A stretch of 64,000 nt of DNA from Prostheceraeus crozeri. Its lineage: Eukaryota > Platyhelminthes > Polycladida > Euryleptidae. The notes under the pieces were generated by a model. It searched no databases. It worked only from the letters and a program-made list of their open reading frames with translations, and had not been told where the DNA came from. The position numbers were made by a program, and so were the translations under genes. The DNA is taken from positions 496,001 through 560,000 of the forward strand of contig CAJQUW010001972.1 in assembly GCA_907163375.1 (NCBI GenBank), read 5' to 3'. Below are positions 19,870 through 30,132 of this stretch, one piece after another. Positions within the stretch are counted from its first letter, which is position 1. Each line of letters begins with the position of its first letter.

Positions 19870-22800
19870 TCACGGAGTAAGGGATCCGTCTGCAAAGATG
19901 TCACTGTCGGTGAAATAGTCATTCAAGTATATTGGTCTTCTTCTGGTACGTGTTTGGTTCCGGTTGCCTCCGCTCAGGTGCTCGTGTTTCGGTTCGTCGC
20001 TGGTTGTCGATAGGCTCTCCTGCCTCGTCTCGTCTCGGTTCCGGTTCTCGCGTCTCGCTCCTTCTACAACTTTGTTCTCGTCCTCCTGGATCGGTTCGCT
20101 CGTCTCGGTCGGATTCTCCTGGATCATCTCATCGGTGGCTTGGGTCTCCGGTTCTGCTTCAGTTCTATTGTCTGCCAGGTTCGCTCTCTTGAACCTGCTC
20201 GCATCTCGATAGATCGTTCGTCCGTCGGTTAATCTTCTCGCCTTGACGCTGTATCCGTCCGTCTTCTCGATGGTGTACAAGTTCGGTTCGTATGGAGTGG
20301 ACCATTTGTCTCTCTTCTTCTGTTTCACTAAAACGTGATCCCCGACATTGAATCGTGGATCGTGTGATCCTCTATCTTTATAGTTCTTAATCCTGTTTTT
20401 GTAACTTCTGTCTATCTCATTAATGGCCTGGTCTCTATCACTGCTCGGTCCTTCAAAGGTTCTAGTATAGAGCTTTGTCCTGACCTTTCTACCCATGAGT
20501 GCCTCGTAGGGCGAGATTCCTGTAGCAACATGTGGGGTGGACCTAAAACCCATCAACATCTCCTGGACAGCTATCTTCCAATTTCGTCCTTCTAAGTGGG
20601 CTATTCTCTCAGCTTTGTTTAGGGTCTTCATAAAACTCTCAGCAGCGCCGTTTGCTCTGGGGTGCTCTGGCGTAACACGGTGGTGGTAAAAACCTTGCTC
20701 ATCGGTGAAGTTTGAGAACATCTCAGAGTTGAAGGGGGGTCCGTTATCTGATATGACAGTACTGGGAATACCGTGGGTGCTGAAGATTTTTGTGAGCTTC
20801 TCAATGGTGGGACCTGATGCTGTAGAGTAGACAATTTCGACTTCTGGGTACCGTGTTCGTAAGTCTATCACAACTAAATTGTAATGCCCGTCGGGGTAGG
20901 GTCCCCCAAAATCAATCGAGACGGTATGCCATGGCTCATTAGGTATCTTGGTCATCTTGGCTGGTAACTCTCTATGGTCATCGGTTGCAGTCTGGCATGG
21001 GTGACAGTTTTTGATTGTGTTTTCTCCTAGTTGGTTAATGTTCCCGAACCAGTACTTATCACGTATCATGCGCTTCGTCTTCGTCATCCCGAAATGGCCC
21101 ATTTTATGAGCTGAATTGACAATCCTTTTCTGAAGCTTTTCTGGAATTATAATCTTATTCATCCTGAAGAGGAGTCCGTCAGCCTCATAGATTTCTGTCT
21201 TAAGACTATAGAACAGTATGACATCGGAGTCCCTTCTCATAGCTTCCCATGATTCGCTCCTTATGGTCTCTCTCAGCTTCTGCAGTTGTGGATCTCTAGC
21301 TGTTTCTTTTCTAATCTCGTTCAAGCCGGTGTGTTCATGAGTGACTATGCATCTGACATATCGTTCGGTGGAGTCTGAAGCTGTCTCAGTTAATGGATGC
21401 CTTGAGAGGTAGTCCAGGGGGTCTCTTTCATCTCTGCCCGGTTCGTAGATCATTTCATAGTCCACATCTTGCATGTCCATGATCCACCTCTCAAGACGTG
21501 GTGGTAAGTTCACTTTCGTCTTGTTGAAAAGTGGAATCAGTGGCTTGTACGAACAAACTATCTTGAACTTCGGTGCACCTCGCAAGTACATGTGAAATCT
21601 GTTTTTCGCCCATCGGACGCATAACGCATCTTTCTCGGCCTGGCTGTAGTTTCTCTCTGTGCTAGTCATCGACCTGCTAATGAAATGAACTGGCTTGATG
21701 CCTGATTCTGTCTTCTGGAATAATCCTGCCGATAGACCTTCATGGAAGCTCGCTTCAGTTCTCACGATAATAGGGTATCTAGGGTTAAAGAATGCCACGG
21801 CAGCATCATCTATGATGGCCTCTTTCAGCTTCTCAAATGCCTTGTCTTCAACCTCGGTCCACTGGAATTTCTTATCTTTCAGGGTTAGGTTACGGAGTGG
21901 AGCTGTTAGGTGCGAGTAGTTAGGTATGAATTTTGACAAATAACCAGTCATTCCTAGAAAACTGCGGACTTCTGACTTAGATTCCGGTATGCTGCATTCC
22001 TTGATGGCTTTGACCTTCTCGGGAGCCGGTCGCAGTCCATCGTCAGAGAACTTATAGCCGTAAAATTCTATCTCTTTCAGACCGAACTGACATTTCTGAC
22101 GGTTGAATGTGATGCCAAAATCTCTCGCTTGATTTAAGACCTGTTTCAGAGCTTTAGCATGCTCCTCTTAGTCTCTGCCACCAATGAGGATGTCGTCTCT
22201 ATGGTTCAAACAGTTGGGGATATTGCCGAATATTCGGTAAACAACTTCGTCGAAGCTATCTTGGGCTGATTTCGCTCCGAATATCAATCTGGTTGGGCGC
22301 ATGTTGCCCCAAGGTGTGCTGCCCCAATGTTTCTCGACTTTGGATGAAGGCTAAGCTGGTGGTAACCTTGATTCATGTCAAGTTTCGAAAATATCTTGCA
22401 TTCACTGAATTTGTGGGTAAAATCCTCGACTGTGGTGCCCTGAGTGATACTGTTTCTTTCCATGGCATTATTTGGTGCTCTCAGATGTATGCATGCACGG
22501 ATCATATTGGACTGTAATTCTTGTTCACCTCGGTATCTTGGCTTCGGCATGATGACTAATGGTGAACACCAACTAATGGCTTCATTATCTGGGACGCGCT
22601 CGTAAATTCCATTTTCTACACATTCATCTAACAATGCTTTGAGTGGCTTCTGGAGGTAGAATGGGACTGGTCTGGGCTTCTGTGCGATCGGTTCTGCGTC
22701 ATCTTTCATGTGGAAGTGTGCATATATCTCGAGGTCATTCTTCTTGTCTCGGATGTGGCCTATACCGTCGAAGACTTCCTCGTACTCTGCTAATATTGCC

Positions 22801-23661
22801 TCGCGATCTGTAGGCTCATTCTTAATGAGGCGTATCCTGAGGTGATTCTCGCGGGCGAATTTACCGTGGGGGTTTATCTTCAACATCCCTAATGTTTCTA
22901 AGGTGTCTCTGCTTAGTAGGGGTGGAGATTCTAGTCTGCCCTTGACGATAGCGAATTTAGCAGTCGTTCCGCAAGTTATGTTCTTGATAGTGGTCTCTAT
23001 CTCTCCCTTCACTAGAAGCTCTTTCTGGACGGCTTTCAACCTAACAGTGGAAGGTTTCAGTACTAGTGTACTTGATGATCTGTTGGTCAGTGCTTTGAAC
23101 TGGTGCTCATCCATGACATTGACTTCTGAGCCTGTGTCAGATTCTATAAGTGTTTTCACATCTGCGACATGAACAGTAATCAATTTGTCAAATTTCTGGG
23201 ATTTCTTTTGCATGCCTATCTGTTTCACGCGAAAAAAATCATCATCTGAACTAGTCTCGTTCTCTGCTTCTTCCAACTTCCTAACGGATTTCTTCTGCTT
23301 ATTAACCCTCTGGCTCTGATTCTGGTTATGCTTGCTGGGTTTACAGGGTTTAAGCAGGACAATTTCTCCCCTTCTCGTGTGTGCCTGACTGACCACAATA
23401 ACCGCAGGGGGTGCTGTTTTGGTTTGGGTTGCTAAAATAAGGCCTAGCTTGTTTCGAGCTATGTGGACGATTTCTGATTTTCGCGATGGTTTTGGAATCC
23501 CTATCTTCCGATAATTTCATGTCGTTAAGTTGATCTGTCATGGCCTCCATCTGCTGCGCTTCCTCCAGAAGCTGATCGAGTTTCCATCTTTTATTCACAG
23601 CGTTTTTGATAAGTGTCTTGTCATCAGTGGTTTGAATAATGTGCTCAAGTATCCTGTCATC
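19870..23661 (-). pseudogene. gypsy gag 3' part and pol
   Basis: In minus-strand order the parts are: a gag zinc knuckle (CGYCGQSGTHEKGRNC, C-x2-C-x5-H-x5-C), a retroviral-type protease region, reverse transcriptase (LDMNQGYHQ and a DDILIGG block), RNase H, integrase with an H/C zinc site and a D-D-E core (SIDFGGPYPDG, ISDNGPPFNSEMF, ANGAAESFMKT), and a C-terminal tail rich in charged residues. The order RT-RNase H-integrase marks Ty3/gypsy; the knuckle and RT resemble the Mag-type lineage, which includes the sea urchin SURL elements. Broken. Confidence 0.8.
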
Positions 23662-23667
23662 ACTATC

Positions 23668-24600
23668 AGTAGTAAGTAAAACTCCACTTCTGGACCGCGC
23701 AAGATGGCCGCCGTCGCTGACGTCCCCCTCCTATGGAACGGCAGAGTGTCGTGGTGTGCCGGCCAAGTGCGTCCGCCAGGTTCGCTGACGTCCCCCCCTC
23801 TGGTCGACCGTCATATAGCGTTGGTGTGCCGCTATACGACCTATACGATATGTCTAGGTTGGCGTGGTGTGCCGGCCAGGTTGGGAGGGTGGACTGTCGT
23901 AGCTCACCTGAAAAAATCCTAAGTGTCAGAGTGGCTGTGTATGGGTAAAATTTTGAAAATTTTCCAAAGTGTGGAATTTCGACCTGGGACCGTCACCAAA
24001 ACATTTTTCATCAAATTTCACGGACCCCCCCCGCGACAGCAATCTTCTAACTTTGGTTCTAGTGGACGGATTTTGTCTTACAGCTACTCGTTTGAAAGAG
24101 GAGAAAAAACTGCTCGACGCCATTTTTGCCACGAGTCAATCGGATCAGCCGTTCAAAAGTTAGAGCTGTTACAAGATTTTAGGTCGGAGCTCGCTCACCT
24201 GAAAAAATCCTAAGTGTCAGAGTGGCTTTGTATGGGTAAAATTTTGAAAATTTTCCAAAGTGTGGAATTTCGACACGGGACCGTCACTAAAACATTTTTC
24301 ATCAAATTTCACGGACCTCCCCCCCCTCGGGAGAGCTAGCTTCGATCTTGGCTTCTAGTGGACGGATTTTGTCGTGCAATAGCTCGTTTGAAAGCTGAGA
24401 GTGAGACAAATTCACTGAAAGAAACGGCTTGTTCATATCTGTCTTCGTTTAGATGTGAGACGCCATTTAAGATTTTGGGAGATTGACGAAAAACGACAGA
24501 GTTAGAATTTCCCAAGAAACAGCTCCAGCGGGCGAATGAAGGCTCGGATTGGTAAACGGAGGCCAGATTTGGAATCAGCTTGATGTTATTGTCCAATGAG
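23668..24600. repeat. E2 left terminal inverted repeat and subterminal units
   Basis: The outer ~250 bp, with GCGCAAGATGGCCGCCGTCG and GTGTGCCGGCCAGG words, is followed by two partial copies of a ~290-bp unit starting CACCTGAAAAAATCCTAAGT. The units match the right end. The innermost 24360-24580 resembles 950-1185 of E1 and is not obvious at the E2 right end. Confidence 0.85.
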
Positions 24601-24632
24601 GATCATCATCCAATGAGAATCAAGCATTTCTA

Positions 24633-24640
24633 TATAAATA
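24633..24640 (+). promoter_or_regulatory. TATA box (TATAAATA)
   Basis: TATATAAATAGCGAGCG lies 110 bp upstream of the ATG at 24743. Confidence 0.75.
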
Positions 24641-24742
24641 GCGAGCGTTCCACAGTGAGAATCATTCCATCGTTGAATCGCACGAGTGACGGACGCACAT
24701 TTTCTCTCTCTCTCTAGTTCCCTATTCTATTATCCAACTAAA

Positions 24743-25512
24743 ATGGTAAGTCGCTACTTTCCTCCCTCCCTTGAACGTAAACTTAATACAATCTTTTCCA
24801 TTTTCAGGCATCTACTCCATCTGCTGCACTAGTAGGACAAAATGGCGGTCAAACGTTACAAGGTTCGCTACGATCAGATCATCTACAACTGAGGCCAGTG
24901 GAAGAAACAACCAAGGTACATAATCCTACACCGCTACAGCGTAAATTTAAACAAGTCTTGCGTTATGACGATCATGGCGTAGTACTCCAAACGGGAATGC
25001 TCCCTTCCACGGATGTCAAGATAATGCACAATCAGTATGGGGACTACATACTGATCCCCGTGAGTCCGTACATTCGCCACCAACTTGATATTATTGAGGA
25101 GTACGTGACATTAAATATGGACATTCCTACTCCTCTTGCTCAAGAGTGGAAGGCGAGAGATGACAAGGATACTCCCTATAGAAAGATTTGGGATGGTAAT
25201 CAAATTTGCCTACCGGTATCACATTGGTGCACTTACTATAAGAAGGAGGGAGATCATTCAACACCCATCACATGCGACGAGCTCGGAGAAGGTACTTGGG
25301 ATATCCTTTTCAAAGTGAATGGGCTATATTATGGTCGGCATAAGGATAATAAAATAGCCTCTCTCTCCATGCATATGGAATCCATCCTATATATTCCAAA
25401 ACCACCCAACGTGGACGACATAATTGATCAAATCCTTAACAGCAGTGGTACGAAGCGCAAGTCGGAGAAGAATGCTGCATCAAAACGCAAATCAAAGAAG
25501 GAGAATTACTAG
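24743..25512 (+). CDS. Family-C Polinton accessory protein (E2)
   Basis: The ATG at 24743 is directly followed by the donor GTAAGT (24746). An acceptor TTTTCAG ends at 24807, and the frame then runs open to 25512, giving M-ASTPSAALVGQNGG and about 235 residues in all. Marks shared with E1 are PVSPYIRHQLDIIEEYV in the first half, VNGLYYGRHKDNKIASLSM in the second, and a basic lysine-rich tail. Function unknown. The position next to the left end, behind a strong TATA box, suggests an early gene. Confidence 0.6.
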
Positions 25513-25546
25513 TCCTTTCCTAACTCTACCCTATGACAATTCGCTT

Positions 25547-25672
25547 ATGTGCTTTGAGTGTCGTAGACGTGGTCTTATTAGATACATTTTACTTCTTCGT
25601 TGCCATCATATCATTTGTGTATTTTGTCGTGAAAAGCATCGATGTAATTCTTCATTTTGTAATATGTTATAG
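25547..25672 (+). CDS. Very small RING-like zinc protein (E2)
   Basis: The first ATG that gives the conserved part encodes MCFECRRRGLIRYILLLRCH and then HIICVFC, H and three more cysteines. The C-x2-C, C-x-H-x2-C-x2-C order fits a reduced RING or treble-clef site. The frame is also open upstream over the family-C tail. E1 has the same gene in the same place. Confidence 0.5.
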   Translation: MCFECRRRGLIRYILLLRCHHIICVFCREKHRCNSSFCNML

Positions 25673-25706
25673 AACGTTTCCTTAGATGTGTAAATTTCCG
25701 TTTTAG

Positions 25707-26255
25707 GCTTCTATCATCATTTTTATGGATTGTGAGGGTGAACCTGTACAGGAGCTCAGTGCTATTGCTATGAACAATTGGACATATCAGATTGTCAGTG
25801 TCTATCATCAACATGCCAACTGCAATCCCAATGTTGATCAATGGGCGAGAAAACACATTCATGGACTTAATCTGAAATATTTGCAAGACTATGGCTTTTC
25901 TTGTGAGAGTGCTCTTCTTATTGACTTTAAGCGATGGTTAGCTGCTTTCAATGTTATACGCATCTTTTGTAATAATCCTGGTAAGGAGAGGAAAGTATTT
26001 CCCAATCTAATCATTGATGATACTTTGCTCCCACCTTGGGATAGTAGAGTGAATCAACATTATCATGAAGTCACGAAACGTTTTAAGGATTTGTCTGTTC
26101 CTATTTTGTCTGTTCGTTGTAGTAGCTACGTTCATAACCAATGCTTCTTTCCTCCTTACCTCAGCACTGCCAAAGTCCTGTATGGTTATCATTGCTCGCT
26201 GTATGATAGTTACCAGCTGTATCTATTTTATCTCTTTCAAACCATTGATTTATAA
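25707..26255 (+). CDS. DEDDh exonuclease-like protein (E2)
   Basis: The exon starts after TTCCGTTTTAG (ending 25706), giving ASIIIFMDCEGEPVQELSAI. Seen blocks: D-x-E (MDCEG) near the N terminus, a KHIHGLN segment, LLIDFKRWLAAF, and YHCSLYDSYQLYLFY with the H-x4-D spacing of DEDDh motif III. About 182 residues, which is a minimal exonuclease domain. An AATAAA is at 26282-26287. The exon has no initiation codon at its beginning; joining to the ATG-only exon at 24743-24745 would supply one in frame. Substrate unknown. Confidence 0.6.
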   Translation, partial: ASIIIFMDCEGEPVQELSAIAMNNWTYQIVSVYHQHANCNPNVDQWARKHIHGLNLKYLQDYGFSCESALLIDFKRWLAAFNVIRIFCNNPGKERKVFPNLIIDDTLLPPWDSRVNQHYHEVTKRFKDLSVPILSVRCSSYVHNQCFFPPYLSTAKVLYGYHCSLYDSYQLYLFYLFQTIDL

Positions 26256-26346
26256 TGCATGCTTGTTACTTACTATTATTTAATAAATGTTACCATGAGA
26301 AGAGTTGTTGTTTTCATGCAATGGATGGGTTAGATAAAGGGCGATC

Positions 26347-26757
26347 ATGTCTTTCTCAAACGACTGCGGAACATTACATTTTCATAGGCAAAGTTTAAAA
26401 GGAGCTGTTCAAGATTATGTGATAAATTTTCATAAAGATGAGACCGACATCGAAGCAGTGGTCGATGATGCTAGCACTCTATTTCTAGAGTTAATGAATA
26501 CATTCTCTGATAGCATTGTCATGGCGCGATTAGTTGCGAAAATTAAGTTTAGTCATTTTGGAAAGGAAGAGGTGGAAAGTCGCTCTTTCCATTTTGCTTC
26601 TTAGTCAATGGAAGTGGTAGATCACCCCGAAGAATTTTTTAAAAGACATATGATAAAAATTGCTGAACGTCTTAATGCATTTAACCATCAAGGTAGCAGT
26701 CTAGTGATTGAAGCGATTTCAGATATTCACATTCAACTTTCCATAAAGAAAAATTGA
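26347..26757 (+). pseudogene. Family-A Polinton accessory protein (E2, broken)
   Basis: Shares LHFHRQSLKGAVQDYVINFH, a MARLVAKIKF strand and an F-F-K-R-H-M-I-K-I-A-E-R helix with the E1 copies at 1239-1628 and 3887-4309. Function unknown. The gene order (C, RING-like, exonuclease-like, A) is the same as in E1. Confidence 0.6.
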
Positions 26758-26759
26758 AA

Positions 26760-27083
26760 ATGCAGTGGTACTTGATTGTAGCACAACTGGTTTTCGAGCT
26801 ATGTCTGCTCACTCTCGAAGTATATTCCTTCTGTACATGCGTCTATTATTTAGAAAAGGCTAGCAAATTCATATCTTCAAAAAGACTTGCTATAGACATC
26901 AGTAACGGTGAAACTATGTGTTGTGATGTATGTAAGCGAAAGGATGGAAATGAAAAGCGCATCTTCAAGAGATGTAAGCACGCTTTTTGTCAACGCTGTT
27001 TCATACGTAATTGCATTCAACTTTGCAAATGTAACCACTGTGATATTGCTCATTTCGAGTGTCACTTATGTCGCAATAGTTAG
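26760..27083 (+). CDS. Membrane-anchored RING-like protein
   Basis: About 107 residues. The first ~32 are hydrophobic (IVAQLVFELCLLTLEVYSF), a likely signal anchor. The C-terminal half has CCDVCKRKDG, a spacer, CKHAFCQRCF, CKCNHC and CHLC, i.e. a C3HC4-like RING. Membrane RING proteins of viruses often act on host surface proteins, but no target is visible here. Confidence 0.5.
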   Translation: MQWYLIVAQLVFELCLLTLEVYSFCTCVYYLEKASKFISSKRLAIDISNGETMCCDVCKRKDGNEKRIFKRCKHAFCQRCFIRNCIQLCKCNHCDIAHFECHLCRNS

Positions 27084-27134
27084 TACCTATGCAAATGTGG
27101 TAAAGATAGGCTTTAGCAAAGACTAACACGGAAA

Positions 27135-27485
27135 ATGGCGAAACGTAAAAGTCAAAAGTCTTCAAAGTTTTCTTCAGCCATTCAAGCTCTCCGACGAATG
27201 AAAGCAAATCAGCGATACAATGCTATACGACATGCCAACGATAAATTCATTCGTGAAATTATTTCTCATGTCAGAAAATTGAGGACGAAGAAATTAGCGC
27301 CAAAACAACGAAAGTTACTTAAGCGATATGCCACAAAATTGCGTTTCATCTCCAATCCTAAAGTCACCCTTCAAAGAAAGAGGAAAACTCTAACACAAAA
27401 GGGCGGTTTCCTTTCAGCAATACTTCCAATGATAGCTCCTGCCGTGGGCAACCTATTGGGTAATATCTTTGGCCCTAAGCGTTAA
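27135..27485 (+). CDS. Small basic virion-core-like protein
   Basis: 116 residues, highly basic, ending in KTLTQKGGFLSAILPMIAPA and a glycine-rich hydrophobic tail. The QKGGFL-type motif with a hydrophobic C terminus is common in small Polinton/adintovirus proteins that resemble adenovirus core polypeptides (pX-like). The GG may be a protease site. It lies just upstream of the packaging ATPase. Assignment by resemblance only. Confidence 0.5.
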   Translation: MAKRKSQKSSKFSSAIQALRRMKANQRYNAIRHANDKFIREIISHVRKLRTKKLAPKQRKLLKRYATKLRFISNPKVTLQRKRKTLTQKGGFLSAILPMIAPAVGNLLGNIFGPKR

Positions 27486-27516
27486 TTATGCAAATGTTGA
27501 GTCTCAAAGTAATAAA

Positions 27517-28029
27517 ATGGATTTCAGACTTCAATGTGATAAAGTTCTGACTGTATCAGGTCCATCTCATGCAGGTAAAACTGTTTTCACGCTGAATTTA
27601 TTGGATAAAAGAAGGGAGTTGTTTAAGGAACCTATCAATCGAGTGATTTGGTGTTATGGTATTTATCAACCGTCGTTGTTTCAGGAATTGCAAAGTCGCA
27701 ACTTTATTCGACATGAAGGAATTATTGCAGTGGATAAACTTCAGTCTAATGATGTTGTTGTATTGGATGATTTATTAAAAGAAAGTAAGAATTCAAAAGA
27801 TGTTACAGATATGTTCACTCGCGCAGCACATCATAAAAGGTGTTTTATCATCTATATCACACAAAATTAGTTTCCTGATGGAAAAGAAGCTCGTACACGA
27901 AACCTGAATACACACTATTATGCTATTTTCAAGAATCCGCGAGATAAAAGTCAATTTGAAATTTTAGCGCGACAAGTTGCACCCAGAGGATCAAAAGCCT
28001 TAATTGAAATTTTTCAAGCAGCTACTTAA
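27517..28029 (+). pseudogene. Packaging ATPase, FtsK/HerA (A32-like), broken
   Basis: Begins MDFRLQCDKVLTVSG. Walker A GPSHAGKT at residues ~15-22 and Walker B DVVVLDD at ~80-86, then sensor-type TQN. This is the Polinton genome-packaging ATPase, which acts at a capsid vertex. Confidence 0.8.
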
Positions 28030-28130
28030 AAACCATACGGTTACTTATTCATTGACTTTACGCAAGAGTGTCCGGAAGAATTTAGATTTCGAAGTGATAT
28101 TTTGAAAACTCCCATGATTATCTACAAACT

Positions 28131-28823
28131 ATGAGTTCTTATTCTCGCATGATTGTTATTCCTCAGGATGAATATGTACAATTGACTGCCATGCAGCAAG
28201 TAAAGCAACCTCTTGCAAATCAAATGTATAGGAAAGAAATAGATTATCAGCAAAATGTTCACATCAAAGATCCACATCGTGCTGTATTATTACAATCGGA
28301 AACTGTTGAGCAATTGAAAAACTTGAAGAATAAGATGCGTGACTCTGTATCGACTGCTACACCTTTAGCATCTTGCGCACATGCCATATCTCTTTTCAAC
28401 AGTATTGAACCCCATCTCAATGTAAATGATAGAGGAGAAATCATTACAGATGAAAATAAAGTGATTGATGCTTCACGTTATGAAGACTTGATTCAGTATG
28501 CGACACGTAGAAAGCGCCGTCAGGGCTATGTTCCACCTGGTTGGTCATACTTTCTTAAACTATTGAAAAAGCATAATGTACCAAAATTTGCTTTGAATAA
28601 TGAGACATTGAAAGAACGTGATTCAACAGTGGCTACTGCTCCAATGCTTCAGACGATGAAAATGCCAACAAATTGGTTTAAGACGTCACCTGCTACATCC
28701 CCTCCCACACTCACTAAGCAAACAAGAGGAAGAACTCGACGTAGATCTACATCGCCACTAAAACTAGTAAAAGGAAAACGTAAAACAGCTCCTCCCAGGA
28801 AATACATGTTCTCAGACTATTAA
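28131..28823 (+). CDS. Conserved Polinton protein, probably virion-associated
   Basis: 230 residues beginning MSSYSRMIVIPQDEYVQL, a start typical of a widespread Polinton protein between ATPase and integrase. A short coiled segment lies at residues ~55-75. The C-terminal third is basic and proline/serine/threonine rich (TRGRTRRRSTSPLK), suggestive of nucleic acid contact. No enzymatic motif seen. Confidence 0.5.
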   Translation: MSSYSRMIVIPQDEYVQLTAMQQVKQPLANQMYRKEIDYQQNVHIKDPHRAVLLQSETVEQLKNLKNKMRDSVSTATPLASCAHAISLFNSIEPHLNVNDRGEIITDENKVIDASRYEDLIQYATRRKRRQGYVPPGWSYFLKLLKKHNVPKFALNNETLKERDSTVATAPMLQTMKMPTNWFKTSPATSPPTLTKQTRGRTRRRSTSPLKLVKGKRKTAPPRKYMFSDY

Positions 28824-28824
28824 T

Positions 28825-29040
28825 ATGAAGCAGATGTGTTGCTTGCCATGTAATGAGCCGCCAGAGGTGAATGTCGTTGTCACTTGCTCGTGCTGCGCCA
28901 GCTCTCACAATGAAACCCCTAAGCAATGTGAACACGATCGCAAAACCGCTAAAGCTAAATGCTGCAGTTGTTGTAAATGTAGAAAGGTAAGAAAACAAAA
29001 AGATGAGAAGGAGAAAAAAGAGTCAGTCGTCATCGACTGA
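28825..29040 (+). CDS. Short cysteine-rich protein
   Basis: 71 residues with 12 cysteines in pairs (MCCLPC, CSCC, KCCSCCKCRK) and a charged tail. It overlaps the integrase start by 38 nt. It could be a metal-binding accessory protein. I do not recognise it, and it may be partly fortuitous. Confidence 0.4.
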   Translation: MKQMCCLPCNEPPEVNVVVTCSCCASSHNETPKQCEHDRKTAKAKCCSCCKCRKVRKQKDEKEKKESVVID

Positions 29041-30091
29041 ACGTTTGAAGTCAATCTATTATGATGTAAAACATCCGGCAGGATTTGCATCTATCAAGAA
29101 ATTATCAAAAGCGAGTGGTCTTCCACAATCACAAGTGAAACGATGGTTAAAGGGTCAGGCTACCTATACACTCCACAAACAAGCGAAAAAGAAGTACCGC
29201 ACCCGCCATTATATTGTTCATGACATCGATGAACAGTGGCAAGCAGATTTGTGTGATGTTGCCTCCATTTCAAAACATAACTCGGGCAATAATTTTATTT
29301 TAACCGTCATTGATATTTTCTCGCGTTATGCGTGGGCTCAACCTTTAAAAACTAAAGAAGGGAAAGGAGTAGCAAAAGCATTCCAAACAATTTTTCGAGA
29401 AGGTCGCATTCCAAAAAGAATTCAGAGTGATCAAGGAAAAGAGTTTGAAAATCAGCATGTGAGAAGATTATTTGAGAGGCTTGACATTGATTTGTTTAGT
29501 GTAAAGAGTGCTTATAAAGCTGCACTCGTTGAACGTTTTAATCGCACATTAAAAAATCGCTTGTGGCGACATTTTACTGCGAACTTGACACAAAATTGGA
29601 CAAAGGTTCTACAAGATACACTTCATGCCTACAATCACTCTATCCATCGTTCTATTGGACTCAGACCAGTAGATGTAAATGCTGACAATGTAGATAAAGT
29701 GCGCGAATCATTCCAACGTAAACGCACTCATGTGAAAAGTGATGTGAAAATTGGCGATAAAGTTCGTATCTCAAAAGTGAAAAGTGTTTTTGCTAAAGGG
29801 TACCTTCCGAATTGGACAGAGGAGGTATTTACAGTATCAAGGATTAATCAAAAAGACTCTCCGACCACCTACAAGTTGAAAGATTACGATAATGAAGAAA
29901 TTGAGGGTAGCTTTTACCGCGATGAGATTGAGGTAGTCAATGAAAGTGAAACATATTTGGTAGAGAAAATCATTCGATGTAAAAAACGGCAAGGAGAAGA
30001 ATGGTGTCTTGTTAAATGGACTGGTTATCCTTCAAGTATGAACTCTTGGATGCGTCGTGCCGACATCTTTCATCTAAGTGATCGACAGTGA
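29003..30091 (+). CDS. int: RVE-type integrase with C-terminal chromodomain
   Basis: 362 residues. Catalytic core of the retroviral integrase superfamily: D82 (WQADLCDV), D143 (IQSDQGKEFEN), E178 (ALVERFNRTLKN). N-terminal region with YYDVKHPAGFASIKKLSKAS as in Polinton integrases. C-terminal chromodomain at about residues 313-358 (YLVEKIIRC, WCLVKWTGYPSSMNSW). The enzyme joins element ends to target DNA, with a 6-bp duplication as seen here, and the chromodomain may steer insertion to marked chromatin. Confidence 0.9.
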   Translation: MRRRKKSQSSSTERLKSIYYDVKHPAGFASIKKLSKASGLPQSQVKRWLKGQATYTLHKQAKKKYRTRHYIVHDIDEQWQADLCDVASISKHNSGNNFILTVIDIFSRYAWAQPLKTKEGKGVAKAFQTIFREGRIPKRIQSDQGKEFENQHVRRLFERLDIDLFSVKSAYKAALVERFNRTLKNRLWRHFTANLTQNWTKVLQDTLHAYNHSIHRSIGLRPVDVNADNVDKVRESFQRKRTHVKSDVKIGDKVRISKVKSVFAKGYLPNWTEEVFTVSRINQKDSPTTYKLKDYDNEEIEGSFYRDEIEVVNESETYLVEKIIRCKKRQGEEWCLVKWTGYPSSMNSWMRRADIFHLSDRQ

Positions 30092-30132
30092 TTCATGCAA
30101 AGTTGTAACTAACAATGTTTAGGGTTTGAGCT

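Noticed and set aside
24743-25512. Family C as a single-strand DNA-binding (OB-fold) protein
   Set aside because: Strand-rich second half and basic tail are suggestive, but I see no motif that distinguishes an OB fold. Left as unknown.
28825-29040. Cysteine-rich frame as a toxin or defensin-like peptide
   Set aside because: No signal peptide, and the CC/CxxC pattern looks like metal binding. It also overlaps the integrase start.
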